From NCBI GenBank assembly GCA_030247725.1, contig JAOTRT010000009.1:62001-126000 (forward strand): a DNA stretch of 64,000 nucleotides, in the 5' to 3' direction. The translations under genes and the position numbers were made by a program. Each line of letters opens with the position of its first letter. The first letter of the stretch is position 1. This document shows positions 17,571 to 25,031 of the stretch, piece by piece. The DNA is from Candidatus Nitricoxidireducens bremensis (GTDB taxonomy: Bacteria > Pseudomonadota > Gammaproteobacteria > Burkholderiales > Rhodocyclaceae). The notes under the pieces are model-generated. The model saw only the letters and a list, made by a program, of their open reading frames with translations, was not told the DNA's origin and did no database searches.

Positions 17571-18812
17571 TTAATGTCCGCCGTCCCCGGCGTCCAGGGG
17601 CCAGAGCTGGTGGGTGTCCAACAGCAGGCGGTAGCGCGCCTCGGCGGCGTCGAGGGCGGCCTGGGCCGCGGCGAGGCGGGCCTCGGCGGACTGGCGGCGG
17701 GCGTTGAGCAGGTCGGCGATCTGGCCTTCGCCGAGGCGCCAGGCCTTGTCGAGCAGGCGCACGTTCTCGTCCATGCGCGCCGCCACGTCGGCGAGGCCCT
17801 GCCACTGGGCGTGGGCGGCCAGGGCCTGCTGGTAGCTGCGGCGCGCCTCGGCTTCCACCTTCGCCAGCACCAGGGCTTCCCGCGCGGCGGCGGCGGCGGT
17901 CTCGGCCTGGGCGGCGCGGGCCGTGGCGGCACGGGCTTCGCCGGGCAGGGGGAAGGAGAGCTGGAGGCCGACGAGACGCTCCTGGCCGTCCCGCTCCGAG
18001 GCCCAGCGCACGCCGACGGTGGGATCGGGCAGCCGGTCGGCGTCGGCCCGCTGGGCCTGGAGCTGCTGGCGCTGGGCGGCGCTGCGCGCCACCTGGAGCT
18101 CGTGGCTGTGTTCGAGGATTTTCTCGCGCCAGGCCTCGAAGCCCTGGTCCAGCGGCCGGGGCGCCGGCGCCGGCAGGCGCGCGGGCAGCACGAGGGCGGG
18201 AAACTGCACCGCCAGCTCTCCCGTCGCCAGACGTACGCGGCTTTCGGCCTCGGTGCGGCGCGCCTCGGCCTGGGTGTGCTGGGCGGCGGCCAGCAGGGCC
18301 TCGATGCGGGCGGCGTCGCCGGCGGCGACGCGCTTTTCGGCGATGGCGAGCTGTTGGCCCAGCAGTGCCTCCTGCTGGCGCCATTCGTCGGCGGCAGCCT
18401 GTTCGCGGCGCCAGTCGAACCAGCGCTTCAGCAGCAGGCGTGCGGTTTCGTGGAGGGCGTCGCCGTGGCTGTGGCGCGCTTCTTCGAAGACGCTGTCGCC
18501 GATGGCGGCATCCTTGGCCGCCTTGCCCGGCAGGCGGATGGCGCGCTCGATGCCGATCTCCCTTTCCCGCAGGCTGCGGTCCGCCTCCCGGTCGCGGCGC
18601 TGGGCGCCGCCCAGGCGCAGGTTGAATTCGTGGGGCCCCGCCTGCCACTGGTCGCGCCGGGCCTCGCCCACGTCCACGCCGGCGAGGGCGGCGCGCACGG
18701 CCGGGTGGGCGCGTAGGACCTTTTCCGCCATTTCGGCCGGCGGCAGGTCGGGATATTCGGCGGCGGCCGTCAGCAGCGGCCAGGCGAGGCAGCAGAGCAG
18801 GAGGCGCTTCAT
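17571..18812 (-). CDS. czcC: Outer-membrane efflux channel, TolC/CzcC family
   Basis: A 413-residue outer-membrane factor with a signal peptide (MKRLLLCCLAWPLLTAAA) and two long alpha-helical repeats rich in Ala, Gln, Arg and Glu, typical of TolC-family tunnels of metal-efflux pumps (CusC/CzcC). It is the last gene of the adaptor - RND - DUF3240 - channel operon. Its ATG overlaps the DUF3240 stop by 4 bases (ATGA at 18812-18809). A longer start at 18851 inside the DUF3240 gene is less likely because the signal peptide begins at MKRLLL. The symbol follows the CzcCBA nomenclature and does not imply a known metal. Confidence 0.88.
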   Translation of the reverse strand: MKRLLLCCLAWPLLTAAAEYPDLPPAEMAEKVLRAHPAVRAALAGVDVGEARRDQWQAGPHEFNLRLGGAQRRDREADRSLREREIGIERAIRLPGKAAKDAAIGDSVFEEARHSHGDALHETARLLLKRWFDWRREQAAADEWRQQEALLGQQLAIAEKRVAAGDAARIEALLAAAQHTQAEARRTEAESRVRLATGELAVQFPALVLPARLPAPAPRPLDQGFEAWREKILEHSHELQVARSAAQRQQLQAQRADADRLPDPTVGVRWASERDGQERLVGLQLSFPLPGEARAATARAAQAETAAAAAREALVLAKVEAEARRSYQQALAAHAQWQGLADVAARMDENVRLLDKAWRLGEGQIADLLNARRQSAEARLAAAQAALDAAEARYRLLLDTHQLWPLDAGDGGH

Positions 18813-19129
18813 GAGGAGAAATCTCCGCTGGCGAGCACCGGCGCGATCCACCAGGCGATGTCGGCGTTGGGCAGCTCGGCCTTCAGGTGGGCGACGAGGT
18901 CCGGCGCCCGGTCGGCGTCGAGCAGGATTTCCACCACCACGCGCTCGGCGCGTCCGCGCACCTGCTCGCCGCTGCTGGCGATGCTGCCGGGCCGGCCGTG
19001 GCCGTCGGCCCGGTAGGCGAGGAAGGGGCCGACGCCTTCGGGATGGCGCAGCAGGTGGTCAATCACCTGCTCCTCCAGGGCCGAGGGCAGGATCAGCTTG
19101 AGGCTGGCATTCTTTTGGCGCTGGCTCAC
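18809..19129 (-). CDS. DUF3240 family protein (PII-like fold) of RND metal-efflux operons
   Basis: A 106-residue soluble protein. The family block KLILPSALEEQVIDHLLRHPEGVGPFLAYRADGHG, then SIASSGEQVRGRAERVVVEILLDADRAPDLVAHLKAELPNADIAWWIAPV, matches DUF3240, a small protein found next to CzcA/CusA genes with a predicted ferredoxin-like/PII-like fold. Its role is unknown; nucleotide or metal sensing at the pump is a reasonable guess. The start is a GTG that overlaps the RND gene's stop (GTGA, 4 bases), and its own stop overlaps the channel gene's ATG, so all are translationally coupled. Confidence 0.88.
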   Translation of the reverse strand: MSQRQKNASLKLILPSALEEQVIDHLLRHPEGVGPFLAYRADGHGRPGSIASSGEQVRGRAERVVVEILLDADRAPDLVAHLKAELPNADIAWWIAPVLASGDFSS

Positions 19130-22100
19130 GACGCACCCCACTTGCGGTAGAGGATGGGCAGCATCACCAGGGTCAGCAGGGTGGAGGTCACCAGGCCGCC
19201 GATGACGACGATGGCGAGAGGCCGCTGGATCTCGGAGCCCGGCCCGCTGGCGAACAGCAGGGGCACGAGGCCGAAGGCGGTGATGGAGGCCGTCATCAGC
19301 ACCGGCCGCAGGCGGCGGCGCGCGCCTTCGACGACGACGCGCTCCAGGGGCAGGCCCTGGTCGCGCAACTGGTTGAAGTAGGAGACCATCACCAGGCCGT
19401 TGAGCACGGCGATGCCCAGCAGGGCGATGAAGCCCACCGAGGCCGGCACCGACAGGTACTCGCCCGCGGCGAGCAGGGCGAAGACGCCGCCGATCAGCGC
19501 GAAGGGGATGTTCACGAAGACCATGGCCGCCTGGCGCATCGAGCCGAAGGTGGTGAACAGGATGTGGAAGATCAGCGCCAGGGCCACGGGCACCACGAGG
19601 GCGAGGCGCTTCGCCGCGCGCTGCTGGTTCTCGAACTGGCCGCCCCAGGTCAGGTGGTAGCCGGTGGGCAGCTTGATCTCGGCGGCGGTGCGGGCGCGGG
19701 CCTCGTCCACGAAGCTCACCAGGTCGCGGCCGGCGACGTTGGCCTGGACCACCACGAGGCGGTTGGCGTTCTCGTGGTCCACCTTGACCGGGCCGGCGAC
19801 GCGGCGCAGGTTGGCTACCGCCGACAGGGGCACGCTGCCGCCGGCGGGCAGGGCGATGTGCATGCCGGCGAACAGGGCCGGCGACAGGCGCATCTCCTCG
19901 CCGCCGCGGATGGTCAGCGGTGTGCGGCGCACGCCCTCCAGCACCAGGCCGACGGTCTCGCCTTCCAGCTGGGTGCGCAGGGCGGACGCGATCTCCTCGA
20001 CGCCGAGGCCGAAGCGGCCGGCGGCGAGGCGGTCGATGTCCACCGTGTAGTACTGGACGCCCTCGTTCTTCACCGTCAGTACGTCCTGGGCGCCGGGGAT
20101 GGTTTCCAGCAGGGCGGCGATGCGCTCGGCGAGGCCGTTGAGCTCCTTCAGGTCGGGACCGTAGACCTTGACGGCCAGGTCGCCGCGGGTGCCCGTCAGC
20201 ATCTCGGAGATGCGCATCTCGATGGGCTGGGTGTAGGCGGTGTCGATGCCGGGGAAGTCCGCCAGCACCTTGCGGACCTCGTCCGTCAGCCAGGCCTTGT
20301 CGGGCTGGCGCCATTCCGCAACCGGCTTGAGGACGAGGAAGGTGTCGGTGTCGTTGAGGCCCATGGGATCGAGGCCCAGCTCGTCGGAGCCGAGACGGGC
20401 GACGATGTCGGCGATCTCCGGCACCTTCTGCAGCAGGGCGCGCTGGATGGCGAGATCGGTCTCGGCACTCTGTTCCAGGGTGATGGAAGGCAGCTTCATG
20501 ACCTGGACGATGAGGTCGCCCTCGTCCATGGTGGGCATGAAGGACTTGCCGACCAGGAGGAAGGCGCCGACGGTGAGGGCCAGCAGCGCCAGGGCCGCGG
20601 CGATCACCTTGCGCGGCGCCGCCAGGGCGCGCTCCAGCAGCGGCGTGTAGATTTCCATCGCCTTCTTCGGCAACCAGGGTTCGTGGTGGCCGGCCGTCGG
20701 CTTGATGAGCCACGAGGCGAGGACGGGAATGACGGTGAGGGACAGCAGCAGGGAGCCGGTGAGGGCGAAGACGATGGTCAGGGCCACCGGCACGAAGAGC
20801 TTGCCCTCCAGGCCCTGCAGGGTCAGCAGCGGCAGGAAGACGATGACGATGATGGCCATGCCGGCCACCACGGGCGTCGTCACTTCGCGCACGGCCCGGT
20901 AGATGCGGTGGAGCAGCGGCAGCTTGGCATGGTCGGGCTGGGCCAGTTCGTTCTCCACGTTTTCCACCACAACCACCGCCGCATCCACCAGCATGCCGAT
21001 GGCGATGGCCAGGCCCCCCAGGCTCATGAGGTTGGCCGACATGCCGAAGAAGCGCATCAGGATGAAGGTGACGAGGGCCGACAGGGGCAGGATGCAGGCC
21101 ACCACGAGGGCGGCGCGCAGGTTGCCAAGAAAGGCCAGCAGCAGCACCACGACGAGGACGGTGGCCTCGTAGAGCGCCTTGGCGACGGTGCCGACGGCCC
21201 GATCCACGAGGGCGCCGCGGTCGTAGAAGATCTTCGTCGTCACGCCTTCCGGCAAGGTCTTGGCGATCTCTTCGAGCTTGGTGCGCACGCCTTCCACCAC
21301 CTGGCGCGCGTTGGCGCCGCGCAGGCCCAGCACCAGGCCTTCCACCGCCTCTTCGCGGCCGCCGTGGGTCACGGTGCCGTAGCGCGTCAGGCTGCCGATG
21401 CGCACGTGGGCCACGTCGCCGACCCGCGTGACGGCGCCGTCCTTGGCGCGCACGACGATGGCGCGCAGGTCCTCGATGGTCTTCACGCTGCCCTCGATGC
21501 GCACCAGCAGGGATTCCTCGCCTTCCGAGAGGCGGCCGGCGCCCTCGTTGCGGTTGTTGGCTTCGAGGGCCTGGCGCAGGTCGGCCAGGGTCAGGCCGCG
21601 GGCCCGCAGGGCCACCGGCTGGGGCGCCACCTCGAAGGTGCGCACAAGGCCGCCCAGGCTGTTCACGTCGGCGACGCCGGTCAGGGTGCGCAGCTGGGGA
21701 CGGATCGTCCAGTCCAGCAGGGTGCGCTTCTCCTCCAGGGAAAGATCGCCCTCGATGGTGAACATCAGCATCTCGCCCAGGGGCGTGGTGATGGGTGCCA
21801 GGCCGCCGGAGACGCCGGCGGGGAAGTCCTTGAGCACGCCGGCGAGGCGCTCGGACACCTGCTGGCGCGCCCAGTAGATGTCGGTGCCGTCCTCGAAATC
21901 GAGGGTGATGTCGGCGATGGCGTACTTGGCCGTGGCGCGCAGCACGCGCTTGTGGGGGATGCCCAGCAGCTCCAGCTCGATGGGCGTGACGATGCGCGTC
22001 TCCACTTCCTCGGGCGTCATGCCCGGCGCCTTCATGATGATCTTCACCTGGGTGGAGGAGACGTCGGGGAAGGCGTCGATGGGCAGCTCGGCGAAGGCGG

Positions 22101-22185
22101 CGACACCGCCGCCGATCAGCAGCAGCGTGGCGATGAGCACCAGCAGCCGCTGGGTGAGGGAGAACTCGACGAGGCGGGCGAACAT
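19126..22185 (-). CDS. czcA: Heavy-metal efflux RND transporter (CzcA/CusA family)
   Basis: A 1019-residue inner-membrane RND pump with two six-helix halves and two large periplasmic loops. Visible family signatures are the N-terminal LIATLLLIGGGVAAFAELPIDAFPDVS, TPEEVETRIVTPIE, DFEDGTDIYWARQQVSERL (the HME-RND subclass), the TM4 block GMLVDAAVVVVENVENEL with the proton-relay aspartate, and FMPTMDEGD. It exports divalent or monovalent metal ions from periplasm/cytoplasm through the CzcC-type channel, driven by protons. The metal cannot be decided: the methionine triad characteristic of CusA is not evident, favouring Co/Zn/Cd-type substrates. It follows the adaptor gene by 10 bases. Upstream PmrA-like hexamers suggest control by the QseB/PmrA-like regulator. 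Confidence 0.93.
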   Translation of the reverse strand: MFARLVEFSLTQRLLVLIATLLLIGGGVAAFAELPIDAFPDVSSTQVKIIMKAPGMTPEEVETRIVTPIELELLGIPHKRVLRATAKYAIADITLDFEDGTDIYWARQQVSERLAGVLKDFPAGVSGGLAPITTPLGEMLMFTIEGDLSLEEKRTLLDWTIRPQLRTLTGVADVNSLGGLVRTFEVAPQPVALRARGLTLADLRQALEANNRNEGAGRLSEGEESLLVRIEGSVKTIEDLRAIVVRAKDGAVTRVGDVAHVRIGSLTRYGTVTHGGREEAVEGLVLGLRGANARQVVEGVRTKLEEIAKTLPEGVTTKIFYDRGALVDRAVGTVAKALYEATVLVVVLLLAFLGNLRAALVVACILPLSALVTFILMRFFGMSANLMSLGGLAIAIGMLVDAAVVVVENVENELAQPDHAKLPLLHRIYRAVREVTTPVVAGMAIIVIVFLPLLTLQGLEGKLFVPVALTIVFALTGSLLLSLTVIPVLASWLIKPTAGHHEPWLPKKAMEIYTPLLERALAAPRKVIAAALALLALTVGAFLLVGKSFMPTMDEGDLIVQVMKLPSITLEQSAETDLAIQRALLQKVPEIADIVARLGSDELGLDPMGLNDTDTFLVLKPVAEWRQPDKAWLTDEVRKVLADFPGIDTAYTQPIEMRISEMLTGTRGDLAVKVYGPDLKELNGLAERIAALLETIPGAQDVLTVKNEGVQYYTVDIDRLAAGRFGLGVEEIASALRTQLEGETVGLVLEGVRRTPLTIRGGEEMRLSPALFAGMHIALPAGGSVPLSAVANLRRVAGPVKVDHENANRLVVVQANVAGRDLVSFVDEARARTAAEIKLPTGYHLTWGGQFENQQRAAKRLALVVPVALALIFHILFTTFGSMRQAAMVFVNIPFALIGGVFALLAAGEYLSVPASVGFIALLGIAVLNGLVMVSYFNQLRDQGLPLERVVVEGARRRLRPVLMTASITAFGLVPLLFASGPGSEIQRPLAIVVIGGLVTSTLLTLVMLPILYRKWGAS

Positions 22186-22195
22186 GGCGGTGCGG

Positions 22196-23302
22196 CTACT
22201 TGCCTTCGGCGGCGCCGATGCCCAGCCAGACGGCCTTCACGGCCGCCGTGCCCTTGACGACGATGCGCGTGGCGCCGGCCAGGACCGGGGCGCCGTCGGC
22301 CGCCGCCACCAGGGTCGAGCGTTCCGTCTCGTCGAGCACGCGCACCGGCACCGGCCGGTAGCCGTCGGCGGTTTCGGCGAACAGCCAGGTCTGGGACAGG
22401 TGGCGGACGAGGGCGCCGTTGGGCACGCGCCAGGCGCCGCCGGCCGGCGCGGTGGCTGGCGTGATCTGGGCGTTGAAATACTGGAAGGGCCGCAGGCAGC
22501 CGTCGGCGTTGGGCAGTTCGGCCCGCAGCAGCAGGGCCTGGGTGGCCGGGTTCATCTGGGGCGCCACCAGGGTCAGGCGGCCCTCGCCCTTGCAGCCGGG
22601 CACGGCCACCGCATCGCCGGCGGCGAGGCCGGCGGCCTGGGCCGGCGAGGCCTGGATTTCCAGCCACAAGGGGGCCAGGCGTCCGAGCTTGAACAGCAGG
22701 GCGCTGGCCTCGACGCGGGCGCCGGGCTGGGCCTGGGCATCGAGGACGACGCCGTCGAAGGGGGCGCGCACTTCCGTGGCGCCCGAAAGGCCGCGCCCGT
22801 CGCGGCCCGGTTCGGCGGCGCCGGCCAGGCGCAGGGCGGCCCGCTTCTCGGCGATGGCGGCGGCGGCCTGGCGCTCCGTGGCCTGGGTGGCCGACAGGCG
22901 CGCCTGGCTGATGATGCCGTCGGCGAACAGGGCCTCGTCGCGCTTGCGGGACTCGGTGGCCACGTCGGCCTGGGCGCCGGCGGCCACGTATTCGCGCTGG
23001 AGCTCCAGCAATTGGGGACCCTGCAGGCGGGCCAGCATCTGGCCGCGCTTGACGGTCTCGCCGTAGGCGGCGCCGACGGCGACGACCATGCCGCCCAGCG
23101 GCGCTGCGAGGATCTCGATCCGGGCCGGCGGCACCACGGCCTGGGCCGGCAGGCGCCGGGCACCGGAACTGGCGAGGCTTTCCAGGGGGACGAGGTTGAG
23201 GGCGGCGGCCTTCGCCTGCTCCGGGGAGAGGCGGATCGCCGCTTCCTCGGCCGCGACGAGGCCCGGCAACAGGGCGAGCAGGAACAGGGAGGCGATTTTC
23301 AT
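22196..23302 (-). CDS. czcB: RND efflux periplasmic adaptor (CzcB/CusB family)
   Basis: A 368-residue periplasmic membrane-fusion protein with signal peptide (MKIASLFLLALLPGLVAAEE). A lipoyl/barrel-sandwich half (VVPPARIEILAAPLGGMVVAV, YGETVKRGQMLARLQGPQLLELQREY) precedes an alpha-helical hairpin (about 105-165), the second lipoyl half (TEVRAPFDGVVLDAQAQPGARVEASALLF), and beta-barrel and membrane-proximal domains. It bridges the RND pump and the outer-membrane channel. It is the first gene of the efflux operon. There is no clear ribosome binding site; a TATATT -10-like element sits only 6 bases before the ATG, so the transcript may be nearly leaderless. Confidence 0.9.
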   Translation of the reverse strand: MKIASLFLLALLPGLVAAEEAAIRLSPEQAKAAALNLVPLESLASSGARRLPAQAVVPPARIEILAAPLGGMVVAVGAAYGETVKRGQMLARLQGPQLLELQREYVAAGAQADVATESRKRDEALFADGIISQARLSATQATERQAAAAIAEKRAALRLAGAAEPGRDGRGLSGATEVRAPFDGVVLDAQAQPGARVEASALLFKLGRLAPLWLEIQASPAQAAGLAAGDAVAVPGCKGEGRLTLVAPQMNPATQALLLRAELPNADGCLRPFQYFNAQITPATAPAGGAWRVPNGALVRHLSQTWLFAETADGYRPVPVRVLDETERSTLVAAADGAPVLAGATRIVVKGTAAVKAVWLGIGAAEGK

Positions 23303-23308
23303 GGCTGA

Positions 23309-23341
23309 AATATAGCGGCGGCAGCTTAACGGAGGCTTAAG
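23309..23341 (-). promoter_or_regulatory. PmrA/QseB-like box and -10 of the efflux operon
   Basis: On the minus strand CTTAAG (23341-23336), 5 bases, GTTAAG (23330-23325), 10 bases, then TATATT (23314-23309), 6 bases before the adaptor ATG. The paired hexamers have the same 11-base period as the array at 14348-14386. Position next to the -10 is that of an activator site replacing a -35. Confidence 0.6.
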
Positions 23342-23401
23342 TTTCGGAGATGAAATGAAAAACGGTCGGCTGCGGGACCGGTGCGATGGTTCCGCGAACG
23401 G

Positions 23402-24799
23402 CTACCTGCCGGACGCGGACCGCTTCAGCACCAGGTCCTGGTACGCCGACCCCGTTGCTTCGACCTTCTTGCACTCGTCTTCCCACAGCATCTGCCGGCT
23501 GATCTGGACGGTATATCGCCCGGTGGCGAAGCGCAGGGTGATCTGGTCGCCGGAGGCCGCCACCACGCCTTCGACGGTGCCCTCTTCGGCGGGGATCTCG
23601 CAGGTGCCGGCCTTGAAGCTGCTGCGCTTCCACGTTCCCCCGAGCGTCGCAGCCGTCGTCCGTAGCGAAAGCTCCATGGGCACGTCCTGCGGGGAGAAGC
23701 GCGGTCCCCAGGTCGTGTAGTCGATGCGGACTTCGGCGGGGGTCACCTGCATCGTGCCCGTCAGCCGCAAGGCGTCCTCGCCGGCTGCCGCGATGAACGC
23801 GGCCGTTTCGCCCACCCATCGTCCCTGGAGCGACGCCGGCGAATCGCGGCGCCGCTCCAGCTGCCGTTGCGCCAGCGGTGCGAACACGCCGCTGGGAAAA
23901 CGGTCCAGATAGGCCCGGAAGTCGTCTTCGTTCGTGCTGTTCTTGATGCTGTCCCAGAAAGCGAGTTCGAGGGCCGCCGAGTCCTGCCCGGAAGACACGG
24001 GCGGCGCGGCCGAGGATTGGCCACCCGCGGGCGGCTGGAAGTAGAAGTCGCCCGTCAGGCTGGAAGACTCCCATGGCGTCTGGGCATCATGGCTCTTCCG
24101 GACCACGTTCGAGCGCACGCGCTTGAAGACATCCTCGATCTTGATGCCGGGAATATCCATGGCGGCCAGCAGTTCGCCCGTGAACAGCCCGTTGCGGCCC
24201 TCGCCGTCGGCCGCGACCCGGCCCGGCGACGTGGCATAGGCGATCAGCGTTCCCGTCGGGGCGCTGATCTGGGCGAGCCCCTGGCCGCCGCCCCGGAAGC
24301 GCCGTTCGAAGGGATTGTTGCGGCAGGCGTCGAGGATGACCATGGACAGGCGCGCAGGCGAGAGTTTGTCGAGCAGCTGGTCCACATCGACCGCCTCGCT
24401 GCTGACGGCGCTTTCGATCCGGATTTCGGCATCGACGGGAATCAGGTAGTTCTTGCCCCGCACCTGCATGCCATGGCCCGCATAGAAGAACAGGACCTCG
24501 CTGCCGGGGACGATCTGGTCGCCGAACTCGGTCAGGGCGCGCAGCATGTCCTTCTGCTTCAGGTCGGTACGGGCGATCACCTGGAAGCCGAGGCGCTTCA
24601 GCTTCTGCGCCATGTCCCTGGCGTCGTTGGCGGGGTTGCGCAGGGCGGCGGCGCCCGGATAGGCCCCATTGCCGATCACCAGCGCCACGCGGCGGCCGGC
24701 TTCCGCATGCCCGGCGGTGGGCGTGCGCTCCTGGGATGACGCCCCGCAGCAGTTGAACGAGAAAGCGAGCAAGAAGGCGAGCGAGGTCAGGAATCTCAT
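23402..24799 (-). CDS. Caspase-family (peptidase C14) secreted protease
   Basis: A 465-residue protein with a hydrophobic N-terminal signal (residues about 1-20; Cys17-Cys18 are not in a canonical lipobox). A caspase-like domain spans about 36-250: RVALVIGNGAYPGAAALRNPANDARDM, catalytic His109 in FFYAGHGMQ, catalytic Cys159 in VILDACRNNPF, and later LIAYATSPG and GLFTGELL. The remaining about 200 residues contain a helical repeat-like stretch (FWDSIKNSTNEDDFRAYLDRFPSGVFAPLAQRQLERR) and an all-beta C-terminal domain. Because it appears to be exported it is unlikely to be a cytoplasmic suicide effector, although it borders the NACHT locus. Substrate is unknown. It stands alone between the efflux operon and the NACHT island. 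Confidence 0.88.
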   Translation of the reverse strand: MRFLTSLAFLLAFSFNCCGASSQERTPTAGHAEAGRRVALVIGNGAYPGAAALRNPANDARDMAQKLKRLGFQVIARTDLKQKDMLRALTEFGDQIVPGSEVLFFYAGHGMQVRGKNYLIPVDAEIRIESAVSSEAVDVDQLLDKLSPARLSMVILDACRNNPFERRFRGGGQGLAQISAPTGTLIAYATSPGRVAADGEGRNGLFTGELLAAMDIPGIKIEDVFKRVRSNVVRKSHDAQTPWESSSLTGDFYFQPPAGGQSSAAPPVSSGQDSAALELAFWDSIKNSTNEDDFRAYLDRFPSGVFAPLAQRQLERRRDSPASLQGRWVGETAAFIAAAGEDALRLTGTMQVTPAEVRIDYTTWGPRFSPQDVPMELSLRTTAATLGGTWKRSSFKAGTCEIPAEEGTVEGVVAASGDQITLRFATGRYTVQISRQMLWEDECKKVEATGSAYQDLVLKRSASGR

Positions 24800-24963
24800 G
24801 GCATGCCATCTTAAAACTGGTCAGGGGTGGGGCGCGAGGCCTCGGAAGCAAAAGGGATCGAAAGCTATACCCTCCGGCGGGCAATGGCAACCGGAGGCAG
24901 GGTGTCCGCTGCTGGCAGGTCCTATTTGCGGGACATGATCTGCATCAATGCAGCCTCGAACCA

Positions 24964-25011
24964 GGCGCGTGGCGTCGGAGACAGCTGCGTCCTGGGCGAT
25001 GGCGACTACGG
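24964..25011 (+). repeat. Fragment of the cob(I)alamin adenosyltransferase gene (direct repeat)
   Basis: 48 bases match 30633-30680, inside the adenosyltransferase gene, at 43 positions and in the same orientation. Weaker similarity continues on the upstream side. The fragment sits just past the end of the NACHT gene, so the NACHT/DUF4143 pair is bracketed by this fragment and the intact gene. The rest of the 232-base gap 24800-25031 shows no gene. Confidence 0.75.
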
Positions 25012-25031
25012 AGCTACGTCCTATTCTCGGA

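Noticed and set aside
19564..22257. An 897-codon open frame on the plus strand opposite the RND transporter
   Set aside because: It is the antisense shadow of czcA: low-complexity His/Gln/Gly-rich translation, no family similarity, while the minus strand encodes a complete RND pump.
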